A DNA stretch of 17,722 nucleotides from SVFI01 sp964519385 (GCA_964519385.1 CAZFLR010000032.1:1-17722); one strand, 5' to 3'. Shown: positions 1 through 9,632, counted from the stretch's first letter. Made by a program: numbers and translations. Notes: a model not told the origin generated them from the sequence alone.

Positions 1-53
1 ACCCCTGTTTCCGCCGTGAGAGGGCGGCGTCTTAACCGCTTGACCAACGAGCC
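1..53 (-). tRNA. tRNA-Glu (anticodon CTC), 3' part cut by window start
   Basis: Read on the minus strand from base 53, the sequence folds as the 5' two thirds of a tRNA. It shows an acceptor strand GGCTCGT, a D arm GTC/GAC around AAGCGGTTAA, an anticodon stem CCGCC/GGCGG and the 7-base loop CTCTCAC. With T at loop position 2 the anticodon is CTC, which reads the glutamate codon GAG. The variable region and the first T-stem bases (GGGGT) are present; the rest of the T arm, the 3' acceptor strand and any CCA lie outside the window. It follows polC in the same direction and has its own promoter. Confidence 0.93.
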
Positions 54-55
54 AT

Positions 56-73
56 GAGGACTTTTGCGTCCTC
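56..73 (-). other. Hairpin in the tRNA-Glu leader
   Basis: A perfect 6-bp inverted repeat, GAGGAC / GTCCTC with a 6-base loop, sits between the putative promoter and the 5' end of the tRNA, ending 2 nt before it. It would form a leader hairpin in the precursor. It lacks a T tract, so it is not a normal terminator. A role in 5' processing is only a guess. Confidence 0.5.
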
Positions 74-77
74 GACT

Positions 78-106
78 ATATTATTATAAAACTCTGAGAA
101 ATGCAA
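78..106 (-). promoter_or_regulatory. Putative sigma-A promoter for tRNA-Glu
   Basis: On the minus strand, TTGCAT (101-106) and TAATAT (78-83) are separated by exactly 17 nt, a good vegetative promoter match. It lies between the polC stop and the tRNA, 25 nt before the tRNA 5' end. I see no terminator hairpin after polC, so polC transcripts may also run into the tRNA. Confidence 0.6.
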
Positions 107-141
107 GCACTTTTTTTAAAATAATATAAAATAATGTAAAA

Positions 142-3100
142 TCACATCAAATCAAACAGGCTGTACTGATTTGATTCCGGAATATCTCCCAGTAATCCGA
201 GCTCTCCCATGCGGTCCAGAACTCCCTGAGGTACCTTACTGCGGGTTTTTAGATCATCCTTGGAAAGGAACGGTCCGTCCTTTGCCGCCTCCATAATCGC
301 ATCTGCTGCCTTGTCTCCCATTCCGTCAATACTCGAAAAGGAAGGCATAATCTTTCCGTCTATAATCTGGAAGTTTCTCGAATGTGCACGGTAAAGATCC
401 AGTTTCATGAACTCGAATCCGCGTGCATACATTTCCTGCACAATACGCATATCCCTGAGCGTATCCTGCTCTTTATTGGAAAGTGTATCCTTTCTGCGTT
501 TATAATCCTCAATCTGTTTTTCCAGATACGCTTTCCCCTGACACATCAATTCGTAGGAAAACGCTGTCGCACGGATACTGAAAAATGCCGTGTAGTAAGC
601 AAGCGGATAATAAACCTTACAGTAGGCAATTCTCCATGCCATCATAACATACGCGGCCGCATGTGCCTTAGGGAACATGTACTTAATCTTTTTACACGAC
701 CAGATATACCAATCCGGAACGCCTGCTGCCGTCATTGCCTCTTCCCACTCCGGTTTTACACCCTTTCCTTTTCGCACACTCTCCATAATCGTAAATGACA
801 GTGCGCTGTCCACACCCTTGCTGATAAGATAAATCATGATGTCATCTCGCGTACAAACAGCCGTGGAAATTGTTGCCTTTCCCTCCTCAATCAGAGTCTT
901 GGCATTGCCGAGCCACACGTCCGTACCGTGGGACAATCCGGAAATTCTGACAAGATCCGTAAAAGAAGTCGGTCCTGCATCAATAAGCATCTGCATGGCA
1001 AAATCCGTACCAAACTCCGGAATGCCCAGAGCTCCGAGCGTACAGCCTCCAAGCTCCTCCGGTGTTACACCGAGAGCACGGGTAGACTGAAACAGACTCA
1101 TTACCTGTTTGTCATCGAGCGGTATCTTCGTCGGGTCCAGTCCGGTCAAATCCTGCAGCATACGAATCATGGTAGGATCATCATGTCCCAGAATATCAAG
1201 CTTCAACAGGTTGTGGTCAATCTTGTGGTAGTCAAAATGCGTGGTTACAATATCCGTTGTCATATCGTTAGCCGGATGCTGTACCGGAGTAAACGAGTCA
1301 ATCTCCTCTCCGAGCGGAAGCACTATAATACCTCCCGGGTGCTGTCCGGTCGAGCGGTGAACGCCCTCACAGCCCTTTGCCACGCGTTCTATCTCACATC
1401 GTCTCTTTGCTATGCCTCTTTCCTCATAATAATTCTTCACATAGCCAAACGCCGTCTTTTCTGCCAGCGTTCCTATGGTGCCTGCACGATACGCCTGACC
1501 TGCTCCGAAAATAACCTCCGTATATTTATGAGCCTTACTCTGATACTCTCCTGAGAAATTCAAATCGATATCAGGCTCCTTATCTCCCTTAAATCCGAGG
1601 AATGTCTCAAACGGAATATCAAATCCGTCCTTCACAAGCAGTTTTCCGCAGTTCGGACAATACTTATCCGGCATATCACAACCGGCCATACCGGAATATG
1701 CCCTGACCTCCTCAGAATCAAAATCATAGTAATGACATTCTTTACAATAATAATGCGGGCTTAATGAATTTACCTCAGTGATACCGGCCGCATATGCCAC
1801 AAAGGAAGAACCGACCGAACCACGTGAACCGACCAGATAACCGTCCTCCACGGATTTCCACACCAGCTTCTGTGCAATGATATACATAACCGCAAATCCG
1901 TTGGAAATGATGGAATTCAGTTCTCTCTCCAGTCTTTCCTTTACTATATCCGGCAGAACCTCTCCGTATATTTCATGTGCTTTCCGGTAACAGATATCCG
2001 TCAGGGTCTGGTCACTGTTGTCAATGACCGGAGGACATTTGTCAGGGCGGACCGGGTCAACAACATCTATCATGTCCGCAATCCGGTTGGTATTCTCAAT
2101 GACTACCTCCCTCGCCTTGTCACTTCCGAGATATTCAAACTCCGCAAGCATCTCATCTGTCGTGCGAAGATACAACGGTGCCTGGGAATCCGCATCCTTA
2201 AATCCCTTACCTGCCATGATAATACGGCGGTAAACCTCATCCTCCGGATCAAGGAAATGCACATCACAGGTCGCACAAACAGGTTTATCAAACTGTTCTC
2301 CCAGCTTACAAATCTGACGATTGATTGCCTTGATATCTTCCATGGAATGAACCATTTCCACCTTTTCGGAATCAATCATGAAGGCATTATTGCCAAGCGG
2401 CTGGATTTCCAGATAATCATAAAACTTCACAATCCTTGCAATCTCTGTGCTCGATTTTTCATCGAGAATTGCACGGTAAAGTTCTCCCGCCTCACACGCG
2501 CTTCCCAGAATCAGTCCCTCTCTGTACTTCATAATCAGACTCTTAGGAACCTTCGGCCGGCGGTTAAAATAATTCAAATGCGACTCGGAGATTAATTTGT
2601 ACAGATTGACCCGTCCGACATCATTTTTTGCCAGAACAATGGCATGGTAGGACGGAAGCTTACGAATTGCTTCAGGACTTTCCTCTCCGAGCGCGTTGAC
2701 CTCATCCAGTCTGTAAACCTTCTGCTGCTGCAGCATGGCGATAAACTTCTCGAAAATCTCTGCGGTCGCGCCCGCATCATCAACTGCCCTGTGGTGATTT
2801 TCCAGTGAAACTCCCAATGCCTTTGCCACATGGTCAAGCTTGTACTTTGCAAGGTTTGGCAGAAGGACTCTTGCAAGTGCAACCGTATCCAGATAGGTCG
2901 GTTCAAAATCCAGCCCCTGTCGGCCGGCCGCCACACGGATAAAGCCTATATCAAAATCGGCATTGTGAGCAACAAGCACAGAATCCCCGCAAAACTCCAG
3001 GAACTGTCCGAGCACCTCCGTAATTCTCGGCGCGTCCGCAACCATGGTGTCATTGATACCCGTCAACTGTTCTATGCGAAACGGTATCGGTTCATCCGGG

Positions 3101-4683
3101 TTTACATAAGTCGAAAACCTGTCCGTAATCCTTCCGTTTTGCACCTTGACGGCACCAATCTCAATGATGTTATTTTTCTCGTTGGAAAAACCGGTCGTCT
3201 CAATATCGAAAACTACAAAAGTATCTTCCAGAGACTGATTTTTTGAATTCGTCACAATATTTTTAAGGTCATCTACCAGATAAATTTCCGACCCGATAAT
3301 CACCTTGAAAAAGTCCTGACGATCCAGTGTTTTTCCCTCTTTCTCGGCATCCGCTTTTGCTGACTTGTACATATCCTGCCACGTGTGGAACATATCTGCA
3401 AGCGCAGCCACAACTCCATGGTCGGTAATTGCGATTGCCGGATGCCCCCATTTATAAGCGCGTTTAATTATGTCAACCACATCTGCCACGCCGTCCATAT
3501 CACTCATTTTGGTATGGCAGTGAAGCTCCACCCTTTTCTGAGGTGCCACATCCGTTCTCGGACTTCGGAAATCTTTGGACTTCCGGATGCTCTTCATCAT
3601 GACGACAATATCTCTGTCAAAGGCATCCTGTGTCGGCACTCCCTTCACCATAACAAAGGCTCCCTTGCCTGCACCTTCACGTATGGCCGGAAGCTCCTCG
3701 TTCGGACAGAACATTTTACATTTAATCGTATCTGTAAAATCCGTCAGATAAAACGAATAAATTGTTTTTTCATTGCGTATTTCTCTTTCCTCCGTTGACA
3801 GAATCTGTCCCCGGATGACACATTCTCCGATTTCTCCGACAATCGTATCAATCGGTGTAATCTCACCTTCAATATCATACCCGAACAAAACATCCGGGTT
3901 GTCTGATTTGCGCGGTCCTCTTCGATACGGTCTGTTTTCCCCGGAAGCGGCTTCTCTTGCCGGCTTTTCTTTCTTAGCCCTTGAGTTGTCCGCTTTCTTA
4001 CTCTCCTCGGGAGCGTTTAGCAAATCATCTGCTCCTGCACCACTCATATCCGCATATTCGCTGTCACTTCCCAACGACTTCTCCGAAGCTGCCCGTTCCA
4101 TAATCTCTTCAACTTTTCTGGCAATTCTTGCATCGTCTTCCTTGCGATACCGGCTCTCCTTCGGCTCCGTATATGTAATACCAAAAAATGCCGTAACTCC
4201 GCATCTCTCACATACAATTTTATCCAGTATATCCAGAAGCTCCTGTTTTTTCTGATGATGAAGCGGAATGTCTTCCATCCTGAGAACCGTCTCGTTGTCT
4301 CCCTTGTAGGTAATCTCCGCCTTTTTTAACATGCTGTATAAAAGCGGACTGTAATTCCTTATTTCCATTAAAATACTGTCCATATAAATGTCCAGCAGTT
4401 TTTTTACATCATACTGGTCCGAAAGAATAAACTTTTCGTATATTTTCACCTCCGGCCCCTTGCCATCCGGTTCTTCTGCAGCCGAAAAAAGCTGCCTTTG
4501 CAGCTCCTTTTCGATTTTATAAATATATTGTTTTTCTATCAGACGATTGCACGTTATGTAAACCTTGTACAAATCGCGCGCACGCGTTGTCGCAATGCGC
4601 TCCACTGTTGTCAGTTCCATATAAGCTCTGCAATCGCCCTCCAACTTAAGTGTCGGAAATACTTCAAAAAAACTTTGACTCAT
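142..4683 (-). CDS. polC: DNA polymerase III alpha subunit, PolC type
   Basis: This is the replicative DNA polymerase of low-GC Gram-positives, with built-in 3'-5' proofreading; 1513 aa is about full length. Domains in order: an N-terminal region (1-250) with a charged linker; an OB-fold (about 285-370); a split PHP domain opening with HCHTKMSDMDG (388-398); a DEDDh exonuclease inserted in it, with DIETTG (493-498), HNADFD (573-578) and HRAVDD (631-636); fingers with VGSRGSVGSS (951-960); a zinc module with Cys 980, 983, 1009 and 1012; and palm PDIDLNF (1037-1043). By family comparison the catalytic aspartates should be D1038, D1040 and D1163. The C-terminal QYSLF (1506-1510) matches the beta-clamp binding motif. 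It starts 3 nt after ispG, with GGGG about 10 nt upstream of the ATG. It appears intact. Confidence 0.98.
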   Translation of the reverse strand: MSQSFFEVFPTLKLEGDCRAYMELTTVERIATTRARDLYKVYITCNRLIEKQYIYKIEKELQRQLFSAAEEPDGKGPEVKIYEKFILSDQYDVKKLLDIYMDSILMEIRNYSPLLYSMLKKAEITYKGDNETVLRMEDIPLHHQKKQELLDILDKIVCERCGVTAFFGITYTEPKESRYRKEDDARIARKVEEIMERAASEKSLGSDSEYADMSGAGADDLLNAPEESKKADNSRAKKEKPAREAASGENRPYRRGPRKSDNPDVLFGYDIEGEITPIDTIVGEIGECVIRGQILSTEEREIRNEKTIYSFYLTDFTDTIKCKMFCPNEELPAIREGAGKGAFVMVKGVPTQDAFDRDIVVMMKSIRKSKDFRSPRTDVAPQKRVELHCHTKMSDMDGVADVVDIIKRAYKWGHPAIAITDHGVVAALADMFHTWQDMYKSAKADAEKEGKTLDRQDFFKVIIGSEIYLVDDLKNIVTNSKNQSLEDTFVVFDIETTGFSNEKNNIIEIGAVKVQNGRITDRFSTYVNPDEPIPFRIEQLTGINDTMVADAPRITEVLGQFLEFCGDSVLVAHNADFDIGFIRVAAGRQGLDFEPTYLDTVALARVLLPNLAKYKLDHVAKALGVSLENHHRAVDDAGATAEIFEKFIAMLQQQKVYRLDEVNALGEESPEAIRKLPSYHAIVLAKNDVGRVNLYKLISESHLNYFNRRPKVPKSLIMKYREGLILGSACEAGELYRAILDEKSSTEIARIVKFYDYLEIQPLGNNAFMIDSEKVEMVHSMEDIKAINRQICKLGEQFDKPVCATCDVHFLDPEDEVYRRIIMAGKGFKDADSQAPLYLRTTDEMLAEFEYLGSDKAREVVIENTNRIADMIDVVDPVRPDKCPPVIDNSDQTLTDICYRKAHEIYGEVLPDIVKERLERELNSIISNGFAVMYIIAQKLVWKSVEDGYLVGSRGSVGSSFVAYAAGITEVNSLSPHYYCKECHYYDFDSEEVRAYSGMAGCDMPDKYCPNCGKLLVKDGFDIPFETFLGFKGDKEPDIDLNFSGEYQSKAHKYTEVIFGAGQAYRAGTIGTLAEKTAFGYVKNYYEERGIAKRRCEIERVAKGCEGVHRSTGQHPGGIIVLPLGEEIDSFTPVQHPANDMTTDIVTTHFDYHKIDHNLLKLDILGHDDPTMIRMLQDLTGLDPTKIPLDDKQVMSLFQSTRALGVTPEELGGCTLGALGIPEFGTDFAMQMLIDAGPTSFTDLVRISGLSHGTDVWLGNAKTLIEEGKATISTAVCTRDDIMIYLISKGVDSALSFTIMESVRKGKGVKPEWEEAMTAAGVPDWYIWSCKKIKYMFPKAHAAAYVMMAWRIAYCKVYYPLAYYTAFFSIRATAFSYELMCQGKAYLEKQIEDYKRRKDTLSNKEQDTLRDMRIVQEMYARGFEFMKLDLYRAHSRNFQIIDGKIMPSFSSIDGMGDKAADAIMEAAKDGPFLSKDDLKTRSKVPQGVLDRMGELGLLGDIPESNQYSLFDLM

Positions 4684-4686
4684 TTA

Positions 4687-5742
4687 TCAGTTACCCCAAT
4701 TAAGAAGTTCTTCTCTCAGTGTCGGCAAAAGCTGATTCTCCGGTACCTTTTTTATAATTTCTCCCTTTTTAATCAACAGGCCTTCTCCGATTCCTCCTGC
4801 AATACCGATGTCTGCCTCCTTGGCTTCTCCCGGTCCGTTTACCACACATCCCATCACTGCAACTTTGATATCCAGAGGAATGTCTGCCACCATTTTTTCT
4901 ACCTCATTGGCAAGTCCAATCAGATCTATTCTTGTCCTTCCGCAGGTCGGACAGGAAACCACCTCAATTCCGCCTTTACGAAGTCCGAGCGTTCTGAGAA
5001 TCAGCTTGGCTGACTTCACCTCTTCCACAGGATCTCCGGTCAGGGACACACGGATTGTGTCACCGATTCCCTTATGCAGAATAATTCCGAGACCGACAGC
5101 GGACTTGATATTTCCACTTGTAACGGTTCCTGATTCCGTGATACCTACGTGGAGCGGATAGTTTGTTTTTTCTACCAGTTTTTCATGTGCCTCCACGCAC
5201 ATGAGAACATCAGAGGACTTAATACTGATTACAAGATTGTCGTAGCCGAGATTTTCGATTATATGCACCTTGTCCAGCGCGCTCTCCACAATCCCTTGCG
5301 CCGTCACTCCGCCGTATTTTTCTACCAGATTTTTTTCTAAAGAACCGCTGTTTACACCCACACGGATAGGTATGTTTCTCTCCTTTGCCACATCCACCAC
5401 CGCTTTCACACGGTCAATGCTTCCGATATTTCCCGGATTGATGCGGATTTTATCTGCTCCGTTTTCCATCGCAGCGATAGCCATTTTATAATCAAAATGA
5501 ATATCTGCCACCAGCGGAATGTGAATCTGTTTTTTAATTTCGGCAAGTGCCTTCGCTGCTTCCATCGTCGGTACTGTACAGCGGATAATCTCACATCCGG
5601 CTGCTTCCAGTCTGAGAATCTGGGCAACTGTTGCCTCCACGTCCTCCGTATGTGTATTGGTCATGGACTGAATCAGAACCGGATTTCCGCCTCCGATTTT
5701 CCTGTCTCCAATCTGAATTACCTTTGTATGCTCACGATACAT
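4687..5742 (-). CDS. ispG: 4-hydroxy-3-methylbut-2-enyl diphosphate synthase (flavodoxin)
   Basis: IspG (GcpE) is the iron-sulfur enzyme that converts MEcPP to HMBPP in the methylerythritol phosphate pathway. The N-terminal TIM-barrel part is recognisable from IGGGNPVLIQSMTNT and from ADIHFDYKMA and RINPGNIG. The C-terminal part carries the cysteines of the [4Fe-4S] cluster in CPTCGRTRIDL and in VMGCVVNGPGEAKEADIG. An in-frame ATG exists at 5760, but AGGAGG directly behind it is a perfect ribosome-binding site 9 nt before the ATG at 5742. I therefore start there, giving 351 aa, the normal size. It lies 24 nt after rseP and 3 nt before polC, so it is probably cotranscribed. Dxr, two genes upstream, acts earlier in the same pathway. 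Confidence 0.97.
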   Translation of the reverse strand: MYREHTKVIQIGDRKIGGGNPVLIQSMTNTHTEDVEATVAQILRLEAAGCEIIRCTVPTMEAAKALAEIKKQIHIPLVADIHFDYKMAIAAMENGADKIRINPGNIGSIDRVKAVVDVAKERNIPIRVGVNSGSLEKNLVEKYGGVTAQGIVESALDKVHIIENLGYDNLVISIKSSDVLMCVEAHEKLVEKTNYPLHVGITESGTVTSGNIKSAVGLGIILHKGIGDTIRVSLTGDPVEEVKSAKLILRTLGLRKGGIEVVSCPTCGRTRIDLIGLANEVEKMVADIPLDIKVAVMGCVVNGPGEAKEADIGIAGGIGEGLLIKKGEIIKKVPENQLLPTLREELLNWGN

Positions 5743-5766
5743 TCTCTGCATCCTCCTCATCGGTTT

Positions 5767-6855
5767 TTAAAACAATCTGCTCAAATCATTGAAAAGCACA
5801 AATACCATCAGTGCCATAAGAAGCACCATACCAATCATGTGCACGATTCCTTCCTTTTCCGGCGGAACCGGTTTTCCGCGCACGGCCTCCACAAGCAGGA
5901 ACACAAGTCTTCCTCCGTCAAGTGCCGGAAACGGAAGTAAATTAAGCACGCCGAGATTTGCCGACAAAAGTATGGCAAAATTAAGCATATTCAGCCATAC
6001 ATAATATGCACCGTCCGGCTTTGACTGTGTATAAATACTGTTGACGGTCTGTGCCATTCCGACAGGCCCGGACACATCATCCCTGCTCACCTGTCCCTGC
6101 ACCAGAAGCTTCAGGCTCATAAATGTCGTCTCAATCCAGTAGCCGACCTCATATGCACTGTATTTCAGAGTTCCCGGCAGACTGAATTTTTCATAGACTC
6201 CCTGCCCATATAACCCCATGTAATACCGTCCTGCCTGCTCGTCATAAATCGGTTTAATCACGGTATCGCAGGTTTCTCCGTCACGCTCATACGTCACCGG
6301 AATCTCTTCTCCCCTGTTCAGCATGGAGGCAAGACTGATTTCCCGATACAGATGAATCTTATCACCATTCATCTTCAAAATTTTATCGCCGTCCCGAAGA
6401 CCTGCTTCATACGCAGCACCGTCTTCTGCCACCTTTTGCACGACCGGCGTGTCTGCTCCGTAGCTTCCGATAATAATCATCGAAAAGAAAAATGCAAGAA
6501 TAAAATTGAAAACCGGACCGGCAACCACTGTCGCAATCCTCGCAAATACGGGGGCATCCGGAAAGGCTCCGGATTTTTTCCCAAGCTGTATATCCTTCAC
6601 AAGAGTCTGTTCCGGCTTTTCGTCCTCTCCGGCGGTATTCAGTCCGTCCTCACCTTCAAACATACAGGCTCCGCCGAGCGGCAAAAGCCGTATGGCATAT
6701 TTGGTGTCGCCTTTGGTAAAAGAAAAAATACACGGTCCCATTCCGACAGAAAACTCCACGACATGGATTCCGTTCATCTTTGCTATAATAAAATGTCCAA
6801 ACTCATGCGCAATCACAACCACACAAAATATGATTAAAAATAAAAGAATACCCAA
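5767..6855 (-). CDS. rseP: RseP/RasP-type site-2 intramembrane zinc metalloprotease
   Basis: A polytopic membrane protease of family M50 that cuts membrane-embedded substrates such as anti-sigma factors and leftover signal peptides (family knowledge). The zinc motif HEFGH is at residues 17-21 in the first membrane helix. A PDZ domain follows at about 130-200 (VVQKVAEDGAAYEAGLRDGD). The second active-site motif, LNLLPFPALDGGRL, ends at 317 with D313 as the third ligand, and a hydrophobic helix closes the protein. Length 362 aa is typical. The start codon is TTG, 3 nt after the dxr stop, with AGGTG 7 nt upstream; no ATG lies before the HEFGH motif. The order dxr-rseP-ispG is commonly conserved in Firmicutes. 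Confidence 0.96.
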   Translation of the reverse strand: MGILLFLIIFCVVVIAHEFGHFIIAKMNGIHVVEFSVGMGPCIFSFTKGDTKYAIRLLPLGGACMFEGEDGLNTAGEDEKPEQTLVKDIQLGKKSGAFPDAPVFARIATVVAGPVFNFILAFFFSMIIIGSYGADTPVVQKVAEDGAAYEAGLRDGDKILKMNGDKIHLYREISLASMLNRGEEIPVTYERDGETCDTVIKPIYDEQAGRYYMGLYGQGVYEKFSLPGTLKYSAYEVGYWIETTFMSLKLLVQGQVSRDDVSGPVGMAQTVNSIYTQSKPDGAYYVWLNMLNFAILLSANLGVLNLLPFPALDGGRLVFLLVEAVRGKPVPPEKEGIVHMIGMVLLMALMVFVLFNDLSRLF

Positions 6856-6858
6856 GTC

Positions 6859-8004
6859 TTAACACCTGCTCTCAATATATTCATAACAGGAGGCCTCTGT
6901 CTCCAAAATCTGCTCTACGGTCGGATTTGCAATTACCTTATGCTGCTCCATGGATGCTCCGATAAGCTCCGGAATATCCAAAAAGCGTATCTTGCGATTT
7001 AAAAACAGACTGACTGCTTTTTCGTTCGCTGCATTGAACACCGTAGGCATGCTTCCGCCGGTACGAAACGCTTCATACGCCAGCTTTAATCCGACAAACA
7101 CTTCCATATCCGGTTCCTCGAAGGTGATAGATTTCAATGCAAAAAAATCCACCTTATTATCCTTCATCGGCAGACGGTCCGGATAAAAAAGTGCGTACTG
7201 AATCGGCAATTTCATGTCCGGAACACCAAGCTGTGCCATCACGGCCCCATCAACATACTCTACCATAGAGTGTATGATGCTCTGAGGTTGTACTACTACT
7301 TTTATTTGCTCCGGCGATGCATCAAAAAGCCAGCCGGCTTCAATGACTTCCAGGCCTTTGTTCACCATAGTTGCGGAATCGATGGTAATCTTTCGTCCCA
7401 TCGCCCAGTTCGGATGCTTCAGAGCGTCTTCTACCTGCACGCCCTCCAGTTGTGCCTTTGTCCATCCGCGGAACGGTCCGCCGGAAGCCGTGAGCAATAT
7501 TTTACTTATCTTATCCTTAGGCTCTCCGTTCAGAGATTGAAAAATCGCACTGTGCTCACTGTCCACCGGAAGGATGTATACACCGTATTCCTTTGCCAGA
7601 GGCATGATAATATGTCCGGCGGTCACAAGTGTTTCCTTATTCGCCAGTGCAATATCCTTACCGGCTTTGATTGCTGCGATTGTCGGACGTATACCAATCA
7701 TTCCGACAATTGCCGTAACGACCACATCTGCTTCCGGGAGAGAAGCTATCTCAATCAGCCCCTCCATTCCTGCAAGCACCTTAACATTCGTATCTCTTAC
7801 CTTCAGGCGCAGAAGATTTGCCGCCTCCTCGCTCCACATCACTGCGTAAGCCGGTTTATATTCTCTAATCTGCTGTTCCATTTTCTCAACATTACTTCCG
7901 GCTGCAAGTGCAACAACGGATAATTTTTCGGAATAACTGCTCACAACCTCAAGAGTCTGTGTTCCGATTGAGCCCGTGGAACCTAACAAAACAATTTTTT
8001 TCAT
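6859..8004 (-). CDS. dxr: 1-deoxy-D-xylulose 5-phosphate reductoisomerase
   Basis: Dxr (IspC) converts DXP to MEP using NADPH and a divalent metal, the first committed step of the MEP isoprenoid pathway. The NADPH-binding loop GSTGSIG is at residues 8-14. The metal and substrate region includes ANKETL (121-126), DSEH (148-151, with D148 and E150), SGGPFR (174-179), HPNWAMGRKI (197-206) and NKGLE (215-219, with E219). Length 381 aa is standard. The ATG at 8004 has GAGG about 12 nt upstream. It is 63 nt behind cdsA and 3 nt ahead of rseP. Nothing essential is missing. Confidence 0.97.
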   Translation of the reverse strand: MKKIVLLGSTGSIGTQTLEVVSSYSEKLSVVALAAGSNVEKMEQQIREYKPAYAVMWSEEAANLLRLKVRDTNVKVLAGMEGLIEIASLPEADVVVTAIVGMIGIRPTIAAIKAGKDIALANKETLVTAGHIIMPLAKEYGVYILPVDSEHSAIFQSLNGEPKDKISKILLTASGGPFRGWTKAQLEGVQVEDALKHPNWAMGRKITIDSATMVNKGLEVIEAGWLFDASPEQIKVVVQPQSIIHSMVEYVDGAVMAQLGVPDMKLPIQYALFYPDRLPMKDNKVDFFALKSITFEEPDMEVFVGLKLAYEAFRTGGSMPTVFNAANEKAVSLFLNRKIRFLDIPELIGASMEQHKVIANPTVEQILETEASCYEYIESRC

Positions 8005-8067
8005 AATAACTGTCTACCTCACGTCATCGCTTTTTTAGTATGACCTCTTTTCGTTCTTCATAATCTT

Positions 8068-8895
8068 TTACAAATGCAAAAGGAGCATCGCACCGTAATA
8101 AATCAGCGGTGCTGTCACAATCACACTGTCAAAACGATCCATAATCCCGCCGTGTCCCGGGATTAATTTCCCGTAATCTTTGATATTGTTATTTCTCTTG
8201 ATTCCGGAAGCTGCCAGATCTCCAATCTGACTGAGCACAGAGCCGACTGCTGCAATCAGTGGAAACGCCTGCAGGACATCGCCCTCCACGAAATGAATGC
8301 CTGCTTTCTGTAAGGCAAGTGCGTATAAAAATCCAACCACCGCTGAGCCGAAAATTCCTCCCACCGAGCCTTCAATGGATTTTTTCGGGCTGAGCACGGG
8401 TGCCAGTCTGTGTTTTCCGAAAAGCACACCAAAGAAATACGCACAGGTATCACAAACCCATGATGCTATAAATACCAGCCATACTATGTAAATACCATTT
8501 TCCATCATTCTTGTCCGGTAAATATAAGATAAAAGAACCGGTGCGTAAATGTACGAAAAAACGGCTGCCATCACCTGCGAAGCGTGATATTTCGGAAAAG
8601 AGAGCACATATACCAGCATCATTCCCATGATTGTAAGAATCATCACTGCCATCACAAAGGCTTTTGCCTGCGCAAATGCCAGCAGTATGTAGTAGCATAC
8701 AATCCCGATATATCCCACGACCTCCATGGCGGATATCTTCTTTTCATCCGGACGCACATGAGCAGCCTTTATCAGTTCATTGAATCCAACCAGCGAGATA
8801 AAGCAGGTCGCTCCGAGCAAAACCCAGCCTCCGCAAAACATTGTCACTCCCAATATAATTACAAGAAAAATACCGCTAATTATCCTTGTCAGCAT
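8068..8895 (-). CDS. cdsA: Phosphatidate cytidylyltransferase (CDP-diacylglycerol synthase)
   Basis: An integral membrane enzyme that joins CTP and phosphatidic acid to CDP-diacylglycerol, the precursor of membrane phospholipids. The 275-aa protein is strongly hydrophobic, with about seven or eight membrane segments. Two conserved regions identify it: CDTCAYFFGVLFGKH followed by LSPKKSIEGSVGG, and the C-terminal family signature spanning GDLAASGIKR and KDYGKLIPGHGGIMDRFDS. The ATG lies inside the 3' end of uppS, so the two genes overlap by 20 nt and are probably translationally coupled. The uppS-cdsA-dxr order is the common Firmicutes arrangement. Confidence 0.96.
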   Translation of the reverse strand: MLTRIISGIFLVIILGVTMFCGGWVLLGATCFISLVGFNELIKAAHVRPDEKKISAMEVVGYIGIVCYYILLAFAQAKAFVMAVMILTIMGMMLVYVLSFPKYHASQVMAAVFSYIYAPVLLSYIYRTRMMENGIYIVWLVFIASWVCDTCAYFFGVLFGKHRLAPVLSPKKSIEGSVGGIFGSAVVGFLYALALQKAGIHFVEGDVLQAFPLIAAVGSVLSQIGDLAASGIKRNNNIKDYGKLIPGHGGIMDRFDSVIVTAPLIYYGAMLLLHL

Positions 8896-9604
8896 CTGTT
8901 TCCTCCTTCACAAGACCATATCGTCTGTCACGCATATTATATGCCTCTATCGCCTTCTCAAGTTCTTTTTTATCAAATGCCGGCCACGGAACCTCCGTGA
9001 AATAAAATTCCGTATAAGCAAGCTGCCAGATGAGGAAATTCGATATTCTCTGTTCCCCGCTCGTGCGAATCATAAGATCCGGCTCCGGAATTCCCGCTGT
9101 ATCCAGATAACCGGCGAATTTTTCAATGCTCATATCCTCCGGTGCCAGATTTCCTTTTGCGGTCTCTCCCATTATTTTTTTCACGGCCCGGACAATCTCG
9201 TCCTGCCCGCCATAATTGAGGGCAATCTGAAAATGAAGTCCCGTATAGTTTTCTGTCGCCTTCTCAAGCTGTTCAATTCGTTCCTGAATATCCGGTGCAA
9301 GACCGGTTTTGTCTCCGAGAACCCTTACACACATATTATTCTTTTTCGCGGTTTTCAGGCAGTTGCTCATATACTTGTCGAGCAGTTTCATCAGTGCATC
9401 CACTTCATCCTTCGGTCTGTTCCAGTTTTCCGTTGAAAACGCATAGACCGTCAGATACCTGACCCCGAGATTATGAGCTGCCTCACAGATAACCTCCACA
9501 TTTTTACTTCCCTGTACATGTCCGTAATTTCTCGGCATTCCCTTGCTCTTTGCCCATCTGCCGTTTCCGTCCAATATAATCGCTATATGATTTGGTACTG
9601 CCAT
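8876..9604 (-). CDS. uppS: Undecaprenyl diphosphate synthase (cis-prenyltransferase)
   Basis: UppS condenses farnesyl diphosphate with isopentenyl diphosphate units into C55 undecaprenyl diphosphate, the lipid carrier for peptidoglycan and other wall polymers. Motifs, numbered from the ATG at 9604: LDGNGRWAK (11-19, catalytic Asp 12), STENWNRP (57-64) and near the C-terminus RTSGEQRISNFL. An in-frame ATG at 9661 would add 19 proline- and phenylalanine-rich residues without a ribosome-binding site. The ATG at 9604 has AAAAGGAG about 8 nt upstream and gives 242 aa, the family length. It overlaps cdsA by 20 nt. It consumes the products of the MEP pathway to which dxr and ispG in this operon belong. 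Confidence 0.96.
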   Translation of the reverse strand: MAVPNHIAIILDGNGRWAKSKGMPRNYGHVQGSKNVEVICEAAHNLGVRYLTVYAFSTENWNRPKDEVDALMKLLDKYMSNCLKTAKKNNMCVRVLGDKTGLAPDIQERIEQLEKATENYTGLHFQIALNYGGQDEIVRAVKKIMGETAKGNLAPEDMSIEKFAGYLDTAGIPEPDLMIRTSGEQRISNFLIWQLAYTEFYFTEVPWPAFDKKELEKAIEAYNMRDRRYGLVKEETDADKDN

Positions 9605-9632
9605 ATCCTTCTCCTTTTCATGGAATGGAAAG

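Noticed and set aside
382..4255. Several plus-strand and minus-strand frames of 60-200 codons inside polC
   Set aside because: They lie wholly within a full-length, motif-complete polC in other phases and show no domain or ribosome-binding site.
8005..8067. Possible terminator or extra gene between cdsA and dxr
   Set aside because: Only a weak 5-bp stem (GTCAT/ATGAC) and no T tract or supported reading frame is present in the 63 nt.
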